DNA of 64,000 bases from Prorocentrum cordatum. Taxonomy: Eukaryota; Sar; Dinophyceae; Prorocentrales; Prorocentraceae. Of the stretch, positions 10,255-20,661 are shown piece by piece. The position numbers and the translations under genes are program-made. Below the pieces are notes generated by a model, which saw only the letters and a list, made by a program, of their open reading frames with translations, searched no databases and was not told where the DNA came from. Positions within the stretch are counted from its first letter, which is position 1. Each line of letters begins with the position of its first letter. Location: the NCBI GenBank assembly GCA_963575745.1, contig CAUYUJ010000903.1, positions 77,001 through 141,000 of the forward strand. The letters run 5' to 3'.

Positions 10255-11085
10255 TTGGGACAGCCTGGGCTCTCTTGAGGCCGTCTTGGGCCGTCCAGGG
10301 CTCCTCTTGCGCCGTCTCGAGGCACTCTTGGAGGCCTCCTGGGCAATTTGGGGCTCTCCTGGGCTGTGTTGGGGCAATCATGGTTGCTCCTTGGGCCGTC
10401 TTGAGCTGACACAAGACCGAAGCGAACATCTTTCAATAACTTTCGGAGATTGCTGATGTTTATCTTTCGGGTACTCCAGAGGGTCCTGTTGGAGCCCTCT
10501 TGGGCTGTCTTGGGCCATCTTGGCGGTCTTGGTGGCCTTCCTGGGCCGTCTGGGATTCCTCCGAAGGCCCTCGTGGGCTAGCTTGGGGCTCTTTTGGTGC
10601 GGTCCTGGGCCATCTAAGGCCCCTCTTGCACCGTCTTGATGCCGACTTGGAGGCATCTTGCTTGGGTCATTTCGAGGGTCTTTTGGGCCTTTTGGGAGCA
10701 ATCTTGGAGGCTTCGAGGGCCGTCTTGAGCGGACGGATGTTCGCAGCGAGAATCGTTCAAACATTGTTTAGGCAATCGGTGATGTTTGCGTCTTCGGGCT
10801 TCTGAAAGATCCTTTTGGAGCTCTCTTGGGCGGTTTTGATAGCTTCTTGGGCCGCCTTGAGGTCATCTTTGGGGGCCTCTTGGGGCTGAGCTCTCGAAAT
10901 GTCCGTTCGGGTCCCCCGTCTGGGCACTCTGCTGGAGCCGTCTTGGGGGCCTCTTTGGCCGTCTTGGAGGCGTCTTGGGCTGTCTTGGAGCCCTCTTCGG
11001 CCGTTAGGGGACCCTCTTGGGGGCCCCTTGGGCCGTCTCGGGGCGATCTTGGGGGCCTCTTGGGCCGTCTGGGCGCGTCGGGAAG
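10255..11085 (-). repeat. Phased repeat block, minus orientation
   Basis: Reverse complement of the CCAAGA family: CTTGGGCCGTCTTGG, CTCTTGGGG words every 10-12 bp. Two related AT-richer islands lie at 10420-10480 and 10735-10810, both with GTGATGTTT(G/A)-like cores. It is the longest minus-oriented block in the left third. Confidence 0.7.
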
Positions 11086-11299
11086 CGGAGGAGGCAAGAG
11101 AGACAAAGCTGAGTGCAAAGCACATGAGCACGAATGCCGTGGCCTTACAATGCGTCGCAATACCGCTTCACGGTTGCGCGCCAGGCTGCGGCAGAAATTA
11201 CGCTATCTTGCCAGAGCAGCGGCAGGGCCTCCTCACCCCCCGCGGCCCGCGGAGGAGGCAAGACCGCCAACATAATTTCAAGAACGTATGGGACATCTA
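11086..11299. other. No recognisable gene
   Basis: Mixed sequence between two minus-oriented phased blocks. No motif, exon or RNA was recognised. Confidence 0.4.
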
Positions 11300-11500
11300 T
11301 GAATTGTTCCTCTTGCGGCTCTCTTGGGCCTGGAGAGGCCTCTTGGGGCGTTCTGCAGGCCTCTTGGGCCGTCTGGAGGCCGTCAAGGCGTCTTGGACAG
11401 ATCGTTCGGCGATTCGGGATTCTCTGGACTGTCTTTGAGGCCTCTTGGGGCACTCTTGGCCCGTCTTGGGGCTTTTTGGGGCTCCGAACTCCCCTGGGAG
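11300..11500 (-). repeat. Phased repeat block, minus orientation
   Basis: CTCTTGGGCC and CGTCTTGG units every 10-11 bp. It ends in a C/G-homopolymer-rich stretch at 11505-11545, then about 200 bp without recognisable content. Confidence 0.65.
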
Positions 11501-11739
11501 GCGTCGTATCGGACCCCCCCCGGGTCCCCCCACCCCCCGGCGGGGGAGGGATCGAAGGGAAAGGGCTCAATTGCAACGTTGCTCAACTTCGCTTTGGCTG
11601 GCGCGCTGAGGAGGTCACTGGGAAAGGGAGGAGCTTCGACGAGCCCAGCGAAAGGGGGAGGCAGGGAAAAGGGACAACAGAGACGATGACCAACGAATGA
11701 CGGAGATAACGACTTGAACGGACAAGCCCCTCACACACG

Positions 11740-14575
11740 CCGACAGGGTTGGCGGATAATTCCCAACCATCCTTGGGTGTTGGGTCCTCGTTTTGAAGAG
11801 AGCGCCTCGCGTCTCCTCCTTGATTCCTTCCTCCTCCCTCCTCCCTGCGTTTCACCCACCCATTACAGCGCTTCGTGGCCCCATAGGGAGCTCCACCGAA
11901 GGACCCAGTGCCACCGCCCGCAAGCGTCACCCACACCCATTTCAGCACACCCCTCGCACGCTTCGTGGCCCCATAGGGAGCTTCACAGCAGGCCGCAGTG
12001 GCACCGCCCGCATGCGCCATCCCCACCCAGTACAGCGCTTCGTGGCCCCATGGGGAGCTCCACTGAACGCCCCAGTGGCACCGCCAGCATGCGTCGCCCC
12101 AGCGGCACCGCCCGCATGCGCCATCCCCCACCCAGTACACCGTTCCGTGGCCCCATAGGGAGCTGGCACCGCCCCAATGCGTCATCCCCACCCAGTACAG
12201 CGCTTCGTGGCCCCGTAGGGAGCTCCACCGAAGGCCACAGTGGCACTGCCCGCATGCGTCACCCCCCTCCCAGTACAGCGTTTCGTGGCCCCGTAGGGAG
12301 CTCCACCGAAGGCCGCAGTGGCACCGCCCGCATGCGTTACCCCCACCCAGTACAGCGCTTCGTGGCCCCATAGGGAGGTCCACCGAAGGCCACAGTGGCA
12401 CCGCCCGCATGCACCCAGTACACCGTTTCGTGGCCCCGTAGGGAGCTCCACCGAAGGCAGCGGCACCGCCCGCATGCCTCACCCCCTCCCAGTACAGCGT
12501 TTCGTGGCCCCTTCACTGAAGGCCCCAGTGTCACCGCCCGCATGCATCTCCCCCACACAGTACAGCGCTTCGTGGCTCCTTAGGGAGCTCCACTGAAGGC
12601 CCCAGCGGCACTGCGCGTCCCCCCCACCCAGCACAGCGCTTCGTGGCCCCATAGGGAGCTCCACCGAAGGCCCCAGCGGCACCGCCCGCATGCGTCACTG
12701 CCCTCCCAGTACAGCGTTTCGTGGCCCCATAGGGAGCTCCATCGGAGGCCGCAGTGGCACCGCCCGTATGCGTCACCCCCCACCCAGTGCAGCGCTTCGT
12801 GGCCCCATAGGAGCTCCACCGAAGGCCGCAGTGCCACCGCCAGCATGCGTCACCCCCACCCGGTACAGCAGCGCTTCGTGGCCCCATCCCATAGGGAGTT
12901 TCACCGAAGAAGATATTCACAATTGCGGTACCCAGAACTGCATATGGTTCGGCCCTTCGCCAGATCCTGTGGTGTTGGGTCCTCGTTTTGAAGAGACAGT
13001 GCCCCGCATCTCCTCCTTCCTTCCTTCCTCCTCCCCCCTCCTCCCTCCTCCCGGCGTTTCACCCACCCAGTACACCGCTTCGTAGCCCCATAGGGGGCTC
13101 CACCGAAGGCCCCAGTGCCACCAGCCGCATGCGTCACCCACACCCATTCCGTGGCCCCATAGGGAGCTCCACCGAAGACCACAGTGCCACCGCCTGCATG
13201 CGTCACCCACACTCATTTCGGCATACCCCTCAGACGCTTCGTGGCCCCATAGGGAGCTCCACCGAAGGCTCCGGTGCATACGCCCGCATGCGTCACCCGC
13301 ACCCATTTCGTCACATCATTCACAGGTTTCATGGCCCCATAGGGAGCTCCACCGAAGGCCACAGCCGCGTGCGCCACCCACACCCATTTCGGCACATCCA
13401 TCTCACGTTTCGTGGCCCCATAGGGAGCTCCACTGAAGGCCACAGTGGCACCGCCCGCATGCGTCACCCAGACCCATCTCGGCACACCCCTTACTTGTTT
13501 CGTGGCCCCATAGGGAGCTCCACCGAAGGCCACAGTGCCACCGCCCGCATTCGTCACCCACACCCATTTCGACACACTAACACGCTTCGTGGCCCCATGG
13601 GGAGCTCCACCGAAGGCCCCAGTGCCACAGGCCGCATGCGTCACCCATACCCATGTCGTCACACCACTCACACGCTTCGTGGCCCCATAGGGAGCTCCAA
13701 CGAAGGCCCCGTTGCCACCGCCCGCATGCGTCACCCACACCCACGTCAGAAAACCACTCACACGTTTCGTGGACCCATAGGGAGCTCCAACGAAGGCCAC
13801 AGTGCCACCGCCCGCATGCGTCACCCACACTTAATGTCGGCACACTCCTCACACGCTTCGTGCCCCCAGAGGAGTGTCACCGAAGGCCACATTTCCACCT
13901 CCCGCATGCGTCACACACGCCCATTCCGGCACACCACTCACACGTTCCGTTGCCCCATAGGGAGCTCCAACGAAGGCCCCAATGCCACCGCCCGCACGCG
14001 TCACCCACACCCATTTCGTCACACCCCCCTTACAGTTCGTGGCCCCATGGGCTCCACCGAGGGCTCCGGTGCATACGCCCGTATGCGTCACACTCGCCCA
14101 TTCCCGCACACCCCGCACGCGTGTCGTGGCCACAAACGGGTCTCCACCGAAGGCCCCAGTGCCACCGCCCGCATGCGTCACCCACCCCCATGTCGTCACA
14201 CCACTTTTTCTTTCGTGGCCCCATTGGGAGCTCCAACGAAGGCCCCGTTGCCACTGTCCGCATGCGTCACCCGCGCACATTCTGGCACACCCCTCACATG
14301 TTTCGTGGCCCCATACGGAGCTCGACCGAAGGCGCCACTGGCTGCGTTCGCATGCGCCCACCGCGCCTATTTCGGCAAACCCCGCACGCGTTTCGTGGCC
14401 CGATTGGGAATTCTACCGACGGCCCAAGTGGCTGCTCTTGCATGCGCCCACCAGGCAATTTTCGGCACACCATTCACACGATTCGTGGCCTTATGGGGAG
14501 CTCCTCCGAATGCGGTACATACAACGACGGTACTAACAAGTGCATATGGTTGGTTTCTTCGCTAGGCTAATTTTT
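11740..14575 (+). repeat. Satellite A locus 2: two direct arrays
   Basis: An end segment (GTTGGGTCCTCGTTTTGAAG at about 11780) and a pyrimidine tract lead into short 70-75 bp units to about 12895. A core module follows, then a second array of about 90 bp units to about 14500. All units are + oriented, unlike locus 1. In the second array the unit is close to 30 codons, so one frame stays open for 525 codons (12988-14565), repeating RGPIGSSTEG and TARMRHPHP. That frame is best explained by unit length and lack of stops. A partial core module (CATATGGTTGGTTTCTTCGC) ends the locus. Confidence 0.85.
12895..13065 (+). repeat. Satellite A core module, plus orientation
   Basis: Non-satellite segment: CACCGAAGAAGATATTCACA, CAATTGCGGTACCCAG, CTGCATATGGTTCGG, CCTTCGCCAGATCC, then TTGGGTCCTCGTTTTGAAG and a pyrimidine tract. 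It joins in one piece the module that is central in locus 1 and the segment that bounds locus 1, so these two are parts of a single spacer of about 170 bp. Confidence 0.75.
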
Positions 14576-14643
14576 TTGGCTAGTTTCAGGGTATGTTTAT
14601 TTGTCTGCCAAAATCCGCCTGCAGGGGGACATGCCCGACCTAA
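14566..14643 (+). mobile_element. MITE family C, right end only
   Basis: Matches the right half of complete copies: TATGTTTAT, AAAATCCGCCTGCAGGGGGA and CATGCCCGACCTAA. The left terminal repeat is missing; the copy abuts the partial core module of satellite A. Confidence 0.6.
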
Positions 14644-14644
14644 A

Positions 14645-14805
14645 ATCAGGCGCCCAAGACGGCCCCAGAGGACCCCGAAAGGACCCGACGAGAGGCCCAA
14701 GACGGCCCATGACGGTCCCACGACGGCCCGAGAGGCGCCCAAGACAGCCCCAAGACGGCCCGAGAGGAGCTGAGGCGGCCAACGAGGGTCCCAAATGGCG
14801 CGGAG
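14645..14805 (+). repeat. Phased 10-11 bp repeat block
   Basis: CCCAAGACGGCCCC units at 10-12 bp spacing directly after the MITE end. Confidence 0.65.
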
Positions 14806-14811
14806 AGGGCC

Positions 14812-15005
14812 TGTTCCAACTTGTTTTAGAATCGATCACCAGAAATAATTTCGAACACCACAAAAGTACCGAAACTCGAAGGTTTTCACGTGTCTGGCCC
14901 TGGGAGACGCTCGTCCGACACTGTTTCGACACTGTTTCGACACTTTTCCAGATGCTCGAACTTTTGTTTGGGATGTGGTCTTTAAATGCGATGGGAACAA
15001 CAAAC
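14812..15005 (+). repeat. Foldback element N, single arm
   Basis: Closely matches the left arm of the element at 60951-61464: CCAGAAATAATTTCGA, GTACCGAAACT, GGTTTTCACGTGTC, GACACTGTTTCGA. Here a second GACACTGTTTCGACAC unit is present, and no inverted partner arm follows. Confidence 0.75.
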
Positions 15006-15164
15006 CTCAAAGGTCCTCAACCAGCCACCAAGAAGCCCCAAGAGGCTTAACAAATAACCTTCACGAGAGGACGCCCGGCGCTCCTGGCATGCCCCAGAGA
15101 GCTTTGCCTCAAGAAACATCTGACAAAAGAGCCCCTCAAACCTAGCGGGGACTCTCATTGCTGA

Positions 15165-15745
15165 ACCCTTTCATGTGGAGCCCTCTTGGATCCCTCCTGA
15201 GCTCCCCCTGGAGCGCACTGCGAGCCTCCTCGGCGATCCCGGAGTTTTCCTGCGAGTCTCTCGTCCGCTCATTCATCGGGGGCGGCAAAGAGGGGGGTGA
15301 TGACCAGGGGGGGGGATCTCATGGCATGGGCCATGATGTTTCCCCAGATTGCATGGCGCTTCTTCTTATTTCACTATGTTCCTGGCCCCCCCCCCTGGTC
15401 CGCGCACATACCGCCGGCCATGATTGCACCCCCCCTCTTGGACGTCCCCCTCTTGGCCGCCCCCGAACTCAGGAGCCCCAGAAGGCCCCCGAGAGCCTCC
15501 AATTAAACAAAATGTCACATGACGGCGCGTCCGACCCAACAGCAGTTTTTGCAGATCTGTTGTGAAATGCCATGCCCTCTTAGAGCCCTCTTGGGCTTCC
15601 TTGGGAGCGCCCTGCCGGCTTCCCCAGTGATCCCCGAACCTTTCTGCAAGCTTCTCGGCCGCCCAATCAGGATCCCCCGAGGCGCCCCAGAGGGCCTCCA
15701 ATTCCAGCTGGCATCCCTGCCAGCCCATGCAGGAACGATCGCCAG
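15165..15745. repeat. Dispersed repeat V, two copies
   Basis: Segments at 15165-15290 and 15530-15680 share GAGCCCTCTTGG, GAGC(C/T)TC and TGATCCC/CGATCCC words. The second also carries GACCCAACAGCAGTTT, matching GACCCAACAGCGGTTTCT at 51277 and 54359. Between them, 15300-15520 shows no gene. Confidence 0.5.
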
Positions 15746-15789
15746 GCGAGCTGCTTTCATCAGGGATGCCCAGAATCCTGCAGTTTAGT

Positions 15790-16220
15790 AACCGCCTTGG
15801 AAGCGATTCGCGGGCGCAGAAATGGCGGGAACATGTACTGAATGTTTAAACCTAATATGTTCCCATGCCAGGATGGCTTCATTGGGGTCCCCTGGGGTCC
15901 CTCTTGGAGTTATCTTGGGCCCCTTTCGGGGCGGGGAGGCTATTTGTGGAGGAGGAGGAGAAGACCATGTCGGGAAGAGAGGAGACAGAAGAGAAGATGG
16001 CGAACCAGAAGATAGATAGGAGGAAGAAGGAGACGACGATGAAAGCGACAACAACAACGACGAGTCAGCCAAAAACCCTTCCGGAGCTTTCGGTCCGAAA
16101 GCCGCTTGGAATATACACTTCGGAGCCATTTCGGAAGCATGTGGAGCTCTTGGGGAGGGTCTTGGTGGCCACTTGGGGTCGTCTTGTGCCCCATGGCTCA
16201 AAACGAGGGGGGTAATCAGT
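15790..16220. other. No recognisable gene; GA-rich 15945-16050
   Basis: Purine-rich GGAGGAGGAGAAGA at 15945-16040, mixed sequence elsewhere. No motif was recognised. Confidence 0.45.
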
Positions 16221-16224
16221 TCAG

Positions 16225-16380
16225 GTCCCCCCCTCGGAGGCAGAACCATGGCGCCTTGTAGGCCTCTCGGGCCGCTCTTGGAGCGCTCCTGGGGCCATGT
16301 TGGGAACCTTTTGGGCCCCTCCTGGGGCTCCCCTGGGCCATCCTGGAGCCACCGTGAGGCTGGAAACATGCAACCAGAAG
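16225..16380 (-). repeat. Phased repeat block, minus orientation
   Basis: CTCTTGGAGC, CTCCTGGGGC words every 10-11 bp. Confidence 0.55.
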
Positions 16381-16904
16381 CGAAACAATGAGAAGACAAC
16401 ATCGGTCGGGTGGTAATAGGGGTTGGCTTACGTGGGAGGCGGGATGAAGACAAGAGCCCTGAAGGGGCCCTTCTCTTCACCCCCCACGTAGGTCACCCCC
16501 CATTGCCACCCGCCCGCCACAACACATTGAGGTTCCTTAGCTGTTTGAAGGATTTCGGCTTGTTTGGGAGTGCCTTGGAAGACTCCTGGGGCCCCTGGGA
16601 TTGTTTTGGAGCTGTCGTGGAGCCTCTTGGAGATATGCCAGAGGAAATGGCTTGGGCCAGCTTGGATGCCATCATGCGCTCTCTGAGCCCCTCTTGGAGC
16701 CATCTTCACCTCGCCACCTCGCGGGGCGCCCCGTCCAGACCCAGGGAAGGGGGTAGGGGGATCGGTGAACCCCTCCCCCGAGCAGGGGAAGGAGGAGTGT
16801 TGGAAGAGAGAAGACACGGACTCGCCAAACCACCTATGCCCAGAGGGCTGGTGAGAATTGACGGACATCTCAAAACACGGCATGTCCAACCCAGCAGCTT
16901 CCAG
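16381..16904. other. No recognisable gene
   Basis: Weakly phased in the middle (16560-16710), otherwise mixed. No exon, repeat pair or RNA was recognised. Confidence 0.4.
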
Positions 16905-17010
16905 CTACAACCAGTAGTAACAGCACGCAGTTGCGGTAAGTAAGCATTCCGCACAGCACGTAGCAGCGGCAGCAAGCAGCAGCACGCAGTAGCATGCGCG
17001 GAATGCGGCG
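16905..17010 (+). repeat. CAGCAGC-type leader block
   Basis: AGCAGCGGCAGCAAGCAGCA words and GTAACAGCACGCAGT. It lies about 90 bp upstream of the head of PPR cassette 4. Confidence 0.55.
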
Positions 17011-17103
17011 TTCGAGCCTCACGTGATCATGTCAGACTTTCGGCAGCATGTCCACCACCACATGCCAGTTCTTGCAGATTTCGTCGACGTAGTCCACGGG
17101 TAA

Positions 17104-17475
17104 GCTCTAGTCAGCTACAATGCTGGGATCAGCGCGTGCGAGAAGGGTGCGCAGTGGCAGTGGGCTTTGGCACTACTCAGAGAGATGCGGGAGGCGAAGC
17201 TGGACCCCAACACTATCAGCTACAGCGCTGGGACCAGCGCGTGCGAGAAGGGCGGGGAGTGGCAGCGGGCGCTGGCAATACTCAGCGAGATTTGGGAGTC
17301 GAAGCTGGAGCCCAACGTCATCAGCTACAGCGCTGGGATCAGTGCGTGCGGCAAGGGCCAGCAGTGGCAGCGGGCGTTGGCAATGCTCAGCGAGATGAAG
17401 GAGGCGAAGCTGGAGCCCAACGCCATCTATGTTGCAGTGCTCGACGTCGGGCGTGCGAAGAGGGCATTTGATTAA
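17104..17475 (+). CDS. PPR cassette 4 (three modules)
   Basis: This is the longest PPR run in the window. After ALV come three complete 35-residue P-type modules: SYNAGISACEKGAQWQ...KLDPNTI, SYSAGTSACEKGGEWQ...KLEPNVI and SYSAGISACGKGQQWQ...KLEPNAI. The tail is YVAVLDVGRAKRAFD and then TAA at 17473-17475. The head codon that is GGG TCA in other copies is GGG TAA here (17101-17103), so the frame is closed just before module 1. The same bases form a GTAAG that could serve as a splice donor. Related proteins bind organelle RNA, but three modules are too few for a typical family member. It is followed after about 80 bp by a foldback element. Confidence 0.7.
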   Translation, partial: ALVSYNAGISACEKGAQWQWALALLREMREAKLDPNTISYSAGTSACEKGGEWQRALAILSEIWESKLEPNVISYSAGISACGKGQQWQRALAMLSEMKEAKLEPNAIYVAVLDVGRAKRAFD

Positions 17476-17553
17476 ACTTCCTGGTGGCGTCGCCCAGGAG
17501 GCTACGCTCGGGCCGCATTGCCGATCCATCGAAGAAGAAGAAACGCCATACAC

Positions 17554-17698
17554 AAACTTTTGGCGCTCCGCGCGGATTTCTTGGATCCGCGCTGGGGCCC
17601 CCTGGCGGCGCCTCCGGCGCCGCCCCTAGCGCGCTCCGCGCGCCAGGGATGGGGGTCCAGCGCAGATCCCAGAAATCCGTGCGGAGCGCCAAAAGTTT
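17554..17698. mobile_element. 145 bp foldback element
   Basis: Imperfect inverted repeat with arms of about 55 nt. The left arm begins AAACTTTTGGCGCTCCGCGC and continues GGATTTCTTGGATC. The right arm ends CCGTGCGGAGCGCCAAAAGT and matches on the opposite strand with few mismatches. The GC-rich loop is CGCCTCCGGCGCCGCC. No coding capacity. It looks like a MITE or foldback transposon beside PPR cassette 4. Confidence 0.75.
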
Positions 17699-17754
17699 AT
17701 ACTTTTGGCGTTTTTCTTATTCGATTCTTGGTGGCTGGTTGGGGACATGCACGG

Positions 17755-18145
17755 TTATCTTTTGGTCCTCTCCGGGCCACTCGGGACCCTCGTGGGCTCC
17801 CTGGGCTCCTCTCGGGCCGTCTTGGGGCTGTCCTTGGGCGCCTCTCTCGGGCCGTCGTGGGGCCGTCTTGGGCCGTATCGGGCCTCTCTTCGGGTCCTTT
17901 CGGGGTCCTTTGGGGCCGTTTTCGGGGGAACGAAAGGGGAGGATAGCAACGGGTAGGGTAGACAATCAGCTCACGTAGCTCGGGCCGCATTGCCAACCTG
18001 GCGATCCAGCCGAGGCCCTCCAGATTCTGGCCCCGAACGGATCTCGAGAGGCTACAGGGTTGTTTCAGAGAGCTCCCCCTAGAGAGGCGCACCGCGGCGC
18101 ACGAGAGGCTTCATGAGAGGCTCGAGGGGACCAACCATACGAGAG
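17755..18145. repeat. Phased repeats, minus then plus orientation
   Basis: 17755-17935 is minus oriented (GGGCCGTCTTGGGGC words). 18030-18145 is plus oriented (CGAGAGGC, CACGAGAGG words). The 95 bases between show no motif. Confidence 0.5.
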
Positions 18146-18171
18146 GCCCCGTCTGCTGACTTACTGTGATA

Positions 18172-18275
18172 GGAGGAGGAGGAGGAGGAGGAGGAGGAGG
18201 AGGAGGAGGAGGAGGAGGAGGAGGCGGAGGAGGAGGAGGGAGAGGAGGAGGAGGGAGAGGAGGAGGAGAACCGCC
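18172..18275. repeat. (GGA)n microsatellite
   Basis: About 20 near-perfect GGA triplets at 18172-18235, then imperfect units to 18275. Confidence 0.9.
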
Positions 18276-18327
18276 CACGACTGCCCGACGACGGGCCATT
18301 TGTCTCGGAAAACGGCTGAACTGGACC

Positions 18328-18508
18328 CCGATGGTGATCATTGTTTATTATTTGCTTTGCCGATCGGCGCGGGCCCTCAAACCCCCCCTCCTGCCCGATG
18401 GGGTATATTTTGTGTGTTTTCCGGCGCCTGTTTCGAGCGGGTGGAGTCTCCCCTGGAGGCAGTACTCTTGCAAACAGTCGCACTAAGCAGAGGTCTGGAG
18501 TAAAAACG
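18328..18508 (+). repeat. Dispersed repeat B, copy 2
   Basis: Contains GATCGGCGCGGGCCCTC, GGCGCCTGTTTCGAGCGGG, GGAGTCTCCCCT, AAACAGTCGCACTAAGCAGA and GGTCTGGAG in the same order as the copies at 36.1, 43.8, 60.5 and 61.6 kb. Confidence 0.85.
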
Positions 18509-18589
18509 TTCACTATCGGTCAGCTTCACGTGGTGTCCACAGCTATGCCTTCCGCAAGTTTTCGTCCCCAGGGCTTCGCACTGCCTCGG

Positions 18590-18895
18590 TGTGCCCCAGC
18601 AAGCCCCGAAGGGCCTCCAGATGGCCCCACAGGGTTTCAACAGGGCTCCAGGGTGCCCCACGAAGCTCCCAAGAAGGCCCTTGACAGCGCCAGGAGAGCC
18701 ACGTAACGACTCCGGAGTGCCCCCAGAGGGCCCACGACGGCTTCTGGCTCCGAAACGGACTGCGAGAGCCCGCTCGAGGGTGCCACGACGGCCCCAGAGG
18801 GCTCCTGGAGAGTTCCGAGACGGCCGAGGTCGGCTTCAAGAGTGCCCCGTGGTGCTCCCAGTGCGGCCCAAGAGCCCCTTGTACGGCCCCCCAAG
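18590..18895 (+). repeat. Phased 10-11 bp repeat block
   Basis: CCCCAGAGGGC, CACGACGGCC and AAGAGTGCCCC units at 10-12 bp spacing. Confidence 0.6.
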
Positions 18896-19670
18896 GAGCA
18901 GCAGCCAGCACCAGCAGCCACGAGCAGCCAGCGGCGACAATCAGCAGCGGCGAGGTCCAGCGACAAGCGACAGTAGCAGCACATGATGCGTGCGTGCATG
19001 TAGCAATACGTAGCAGCCAGCAGTTCGCAAGCAGCAGCAGCAATTATCACTAAGCGACAGAGATCGGCAGCACCACGCCGCAGCACGCACCAGCACGCAC
19101 TAGCAACCAGCATGGAGTATTAGCAAGAAGCAGCAAGCGGCAGCAAGTAACAGCGCCTACCCGACGCAGCACCAGGTGCCATCAAGGGATCGATAGGTGG
19201 AGAAGCACAACATGAAGCAAGCAGGAACAGCACACAGGCCAGCATGCCAGCAGACCCAGCGACAAGCATGCAAGCAGGATCGCAGCCGCGTGCGCAGCAC
19301 AACAGACAGGTAGGCAGGCTTGCAATGCGAATGAACAAGCATCAGCAGCAGCGGCAGAACGCACTAAAACAACAGTAACTGGGAACATCGAGGAGCAGCC
19401 CGCAGCTGCGGCAAACAGTAACGGTTTCACCAGCAAGCATGCGATAGCAGGGCCGCCTTGGAACCAGTACCAATTGGGCGCATTCATCACCAAGCAAAAA
19501 ACAATAGCAAGCAGCGGCACCTTGCTGGGCATGCAAGCGATGACATGCGCAAGCAAGCAACCAACACGTTTGGCAAGCCTGCCAGCTGGAAGTTGCAGGA
19601 GATGGTTGTCAGTCCCGCAGGCTAGCGGTCGCGCGCACAGGACTCGCCAGCATGCAAGCAGGCAAGCGAT
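18896..19670 (+). repeat. Long CAGCA/AAGCAGG leader block
   Basis: Nearly 800 bp of degenerate AGCAGCAGCCAGCA, GCAAGCAGGCAAG words. It ends in CCAACCTTACCTTTGACG just before a PPR head at about 19700, like 5.5 and 8.5 kb. Frames are Ala/Cys/Ser/Gln strings. Confidence 0.6.
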
Positions 19671-19689
19671 CTCCAACCTTACCTTTGAC

Positions 19690-19775
19690 GCGAGAGAGAT
19701 CGTCAACGTAAGCCCACGGGTCAGCCCCTGGTTTCTTTTACGATGAAGCGCCCTTTGCGTGCCAGACGGTCCTGG
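19690..19775 (+). pseudogene. PPR cassette 5: degenerate head and tail
   Basis: Head GTAAGCCCACGGGTCAGCCC (19700-19719) is followed by TTTTACGATGAAGCGCCC and TTGCGTGCCAGACGG, which align with the tail TACAATGCTGG...GCGTGCGAAGAGG. No full module lies between, and the frame reads VSPRVSPWFLLR then stops. Phased repeats follow at once. This is a decayed zero-module cassette. Confidence 0.4.
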
Positions 19776-19789
19776 GTCTTGATCCCTTT

Positions 19790-20255
19790 TTTTCCGGCCC
19801 CGCGACGTTCCGAGGCAGTTCGAGGGCTTCCTGAGGTGCCCCAAAACGGCCGTTAACGGATTCAGGACGCATCAGAGAGGCTCTCGGGGGCGCCACGACG
19901 GTCTCCGAGCACCCCAACAAAACCCCAAGACAGCCCCTCATAGGCCCCCGAGGTAGGCAAGGAGGCTTCCAAGACGGCCCAGGAGGACCCCATGAAAACG
20001 ACAAGAGGTAATAATCGCCCATTACATTTGTCCATGTTCGTTTCTCGTCCTCTCAGCGCCCAAGAGGACTACACACATGCCCCTAAGAGATCGCCCCACG
20101 ACGCCCCGAGCAACCCCCGGGGCGGCCTCACAGCGGCCCGAGACGGCCCTGGGACGGCCCCGGAGGCGCCCGAGGCCGCCCCCACCGCGGCCCATGCTGG
20201 CCCAAGTTGGCCCCAAGACAACCCAAGAGGTTTCCAGGAAAGAGACGGCCCGGGT
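19790..20255 (+). repeat. Phased repeat block
   Basis: CCCCAAGACAGCCCC and GACGGCCC units at 19800-19990 and 20080-20250, with a non-repeat stretch at 19995-20075. Confidence 0.6.
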
Positions 20256-20269
20256 TTTGTACAAATCTT

Positions 20270-20355
20270 GTATTATTCGCCCCCCGGGTTAGGTTTTTTA
20301 GGGCGTTTTCTTTGTAACTGGGAGGGTTTGGTTTATTAGGGCGCTTTCTTTGGAT
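20270..20355 (+). repeat. Dispersed repeat R, copy 3
   Basis: Two units: GGGTTAGGTTTTTTAGGGCG and GGTTTGGTTTATTAGGGCGC, each followed by TTTCTTTG. This is the clearest tandem copy of family R. Confidence 0.65.
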
Positions 20356-20661
20356 CGGACCCAGAATACCATCCGATCCCGAATCGGAACCGATGCGCCA
20401 ACGGTGTACACCCGATCACTTTTACATGCGAAAGTGTTCCGGAAATCTTCAGAACATCAAAAGATCATGGTTCATGCAGAACTGTTGGATTCGCATCGGA
20501 ATCTCGACACATACGCTTCGCGACCCACACACGGGCAGGCAGCATTTTGGAACTGAGCCACGTGACCGTGATTGGTCGCATTCGCTTTGTAAAGTGGGGG
20601 AACGAGGGGAGAAGGGCGAGGATATAAAGAGAGAGAGAGAGAGGAAGATAATAAAAAAAAT
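20356..20661. other. No recognisable gene
   Basis: AT-richer mixed sequence with a short (GA)n at 20628-20645. No motif was recognised. Confidence 0.45.

Noticed and set aside
12988-14565. Zinc-finger-like protein from His/Arg/Pro repeats in satellite A
   Set aside because: No Cys2-His2 spacing; the repeated residues come from the CACCCACACCC and CGCATGCG parts of the satellite.
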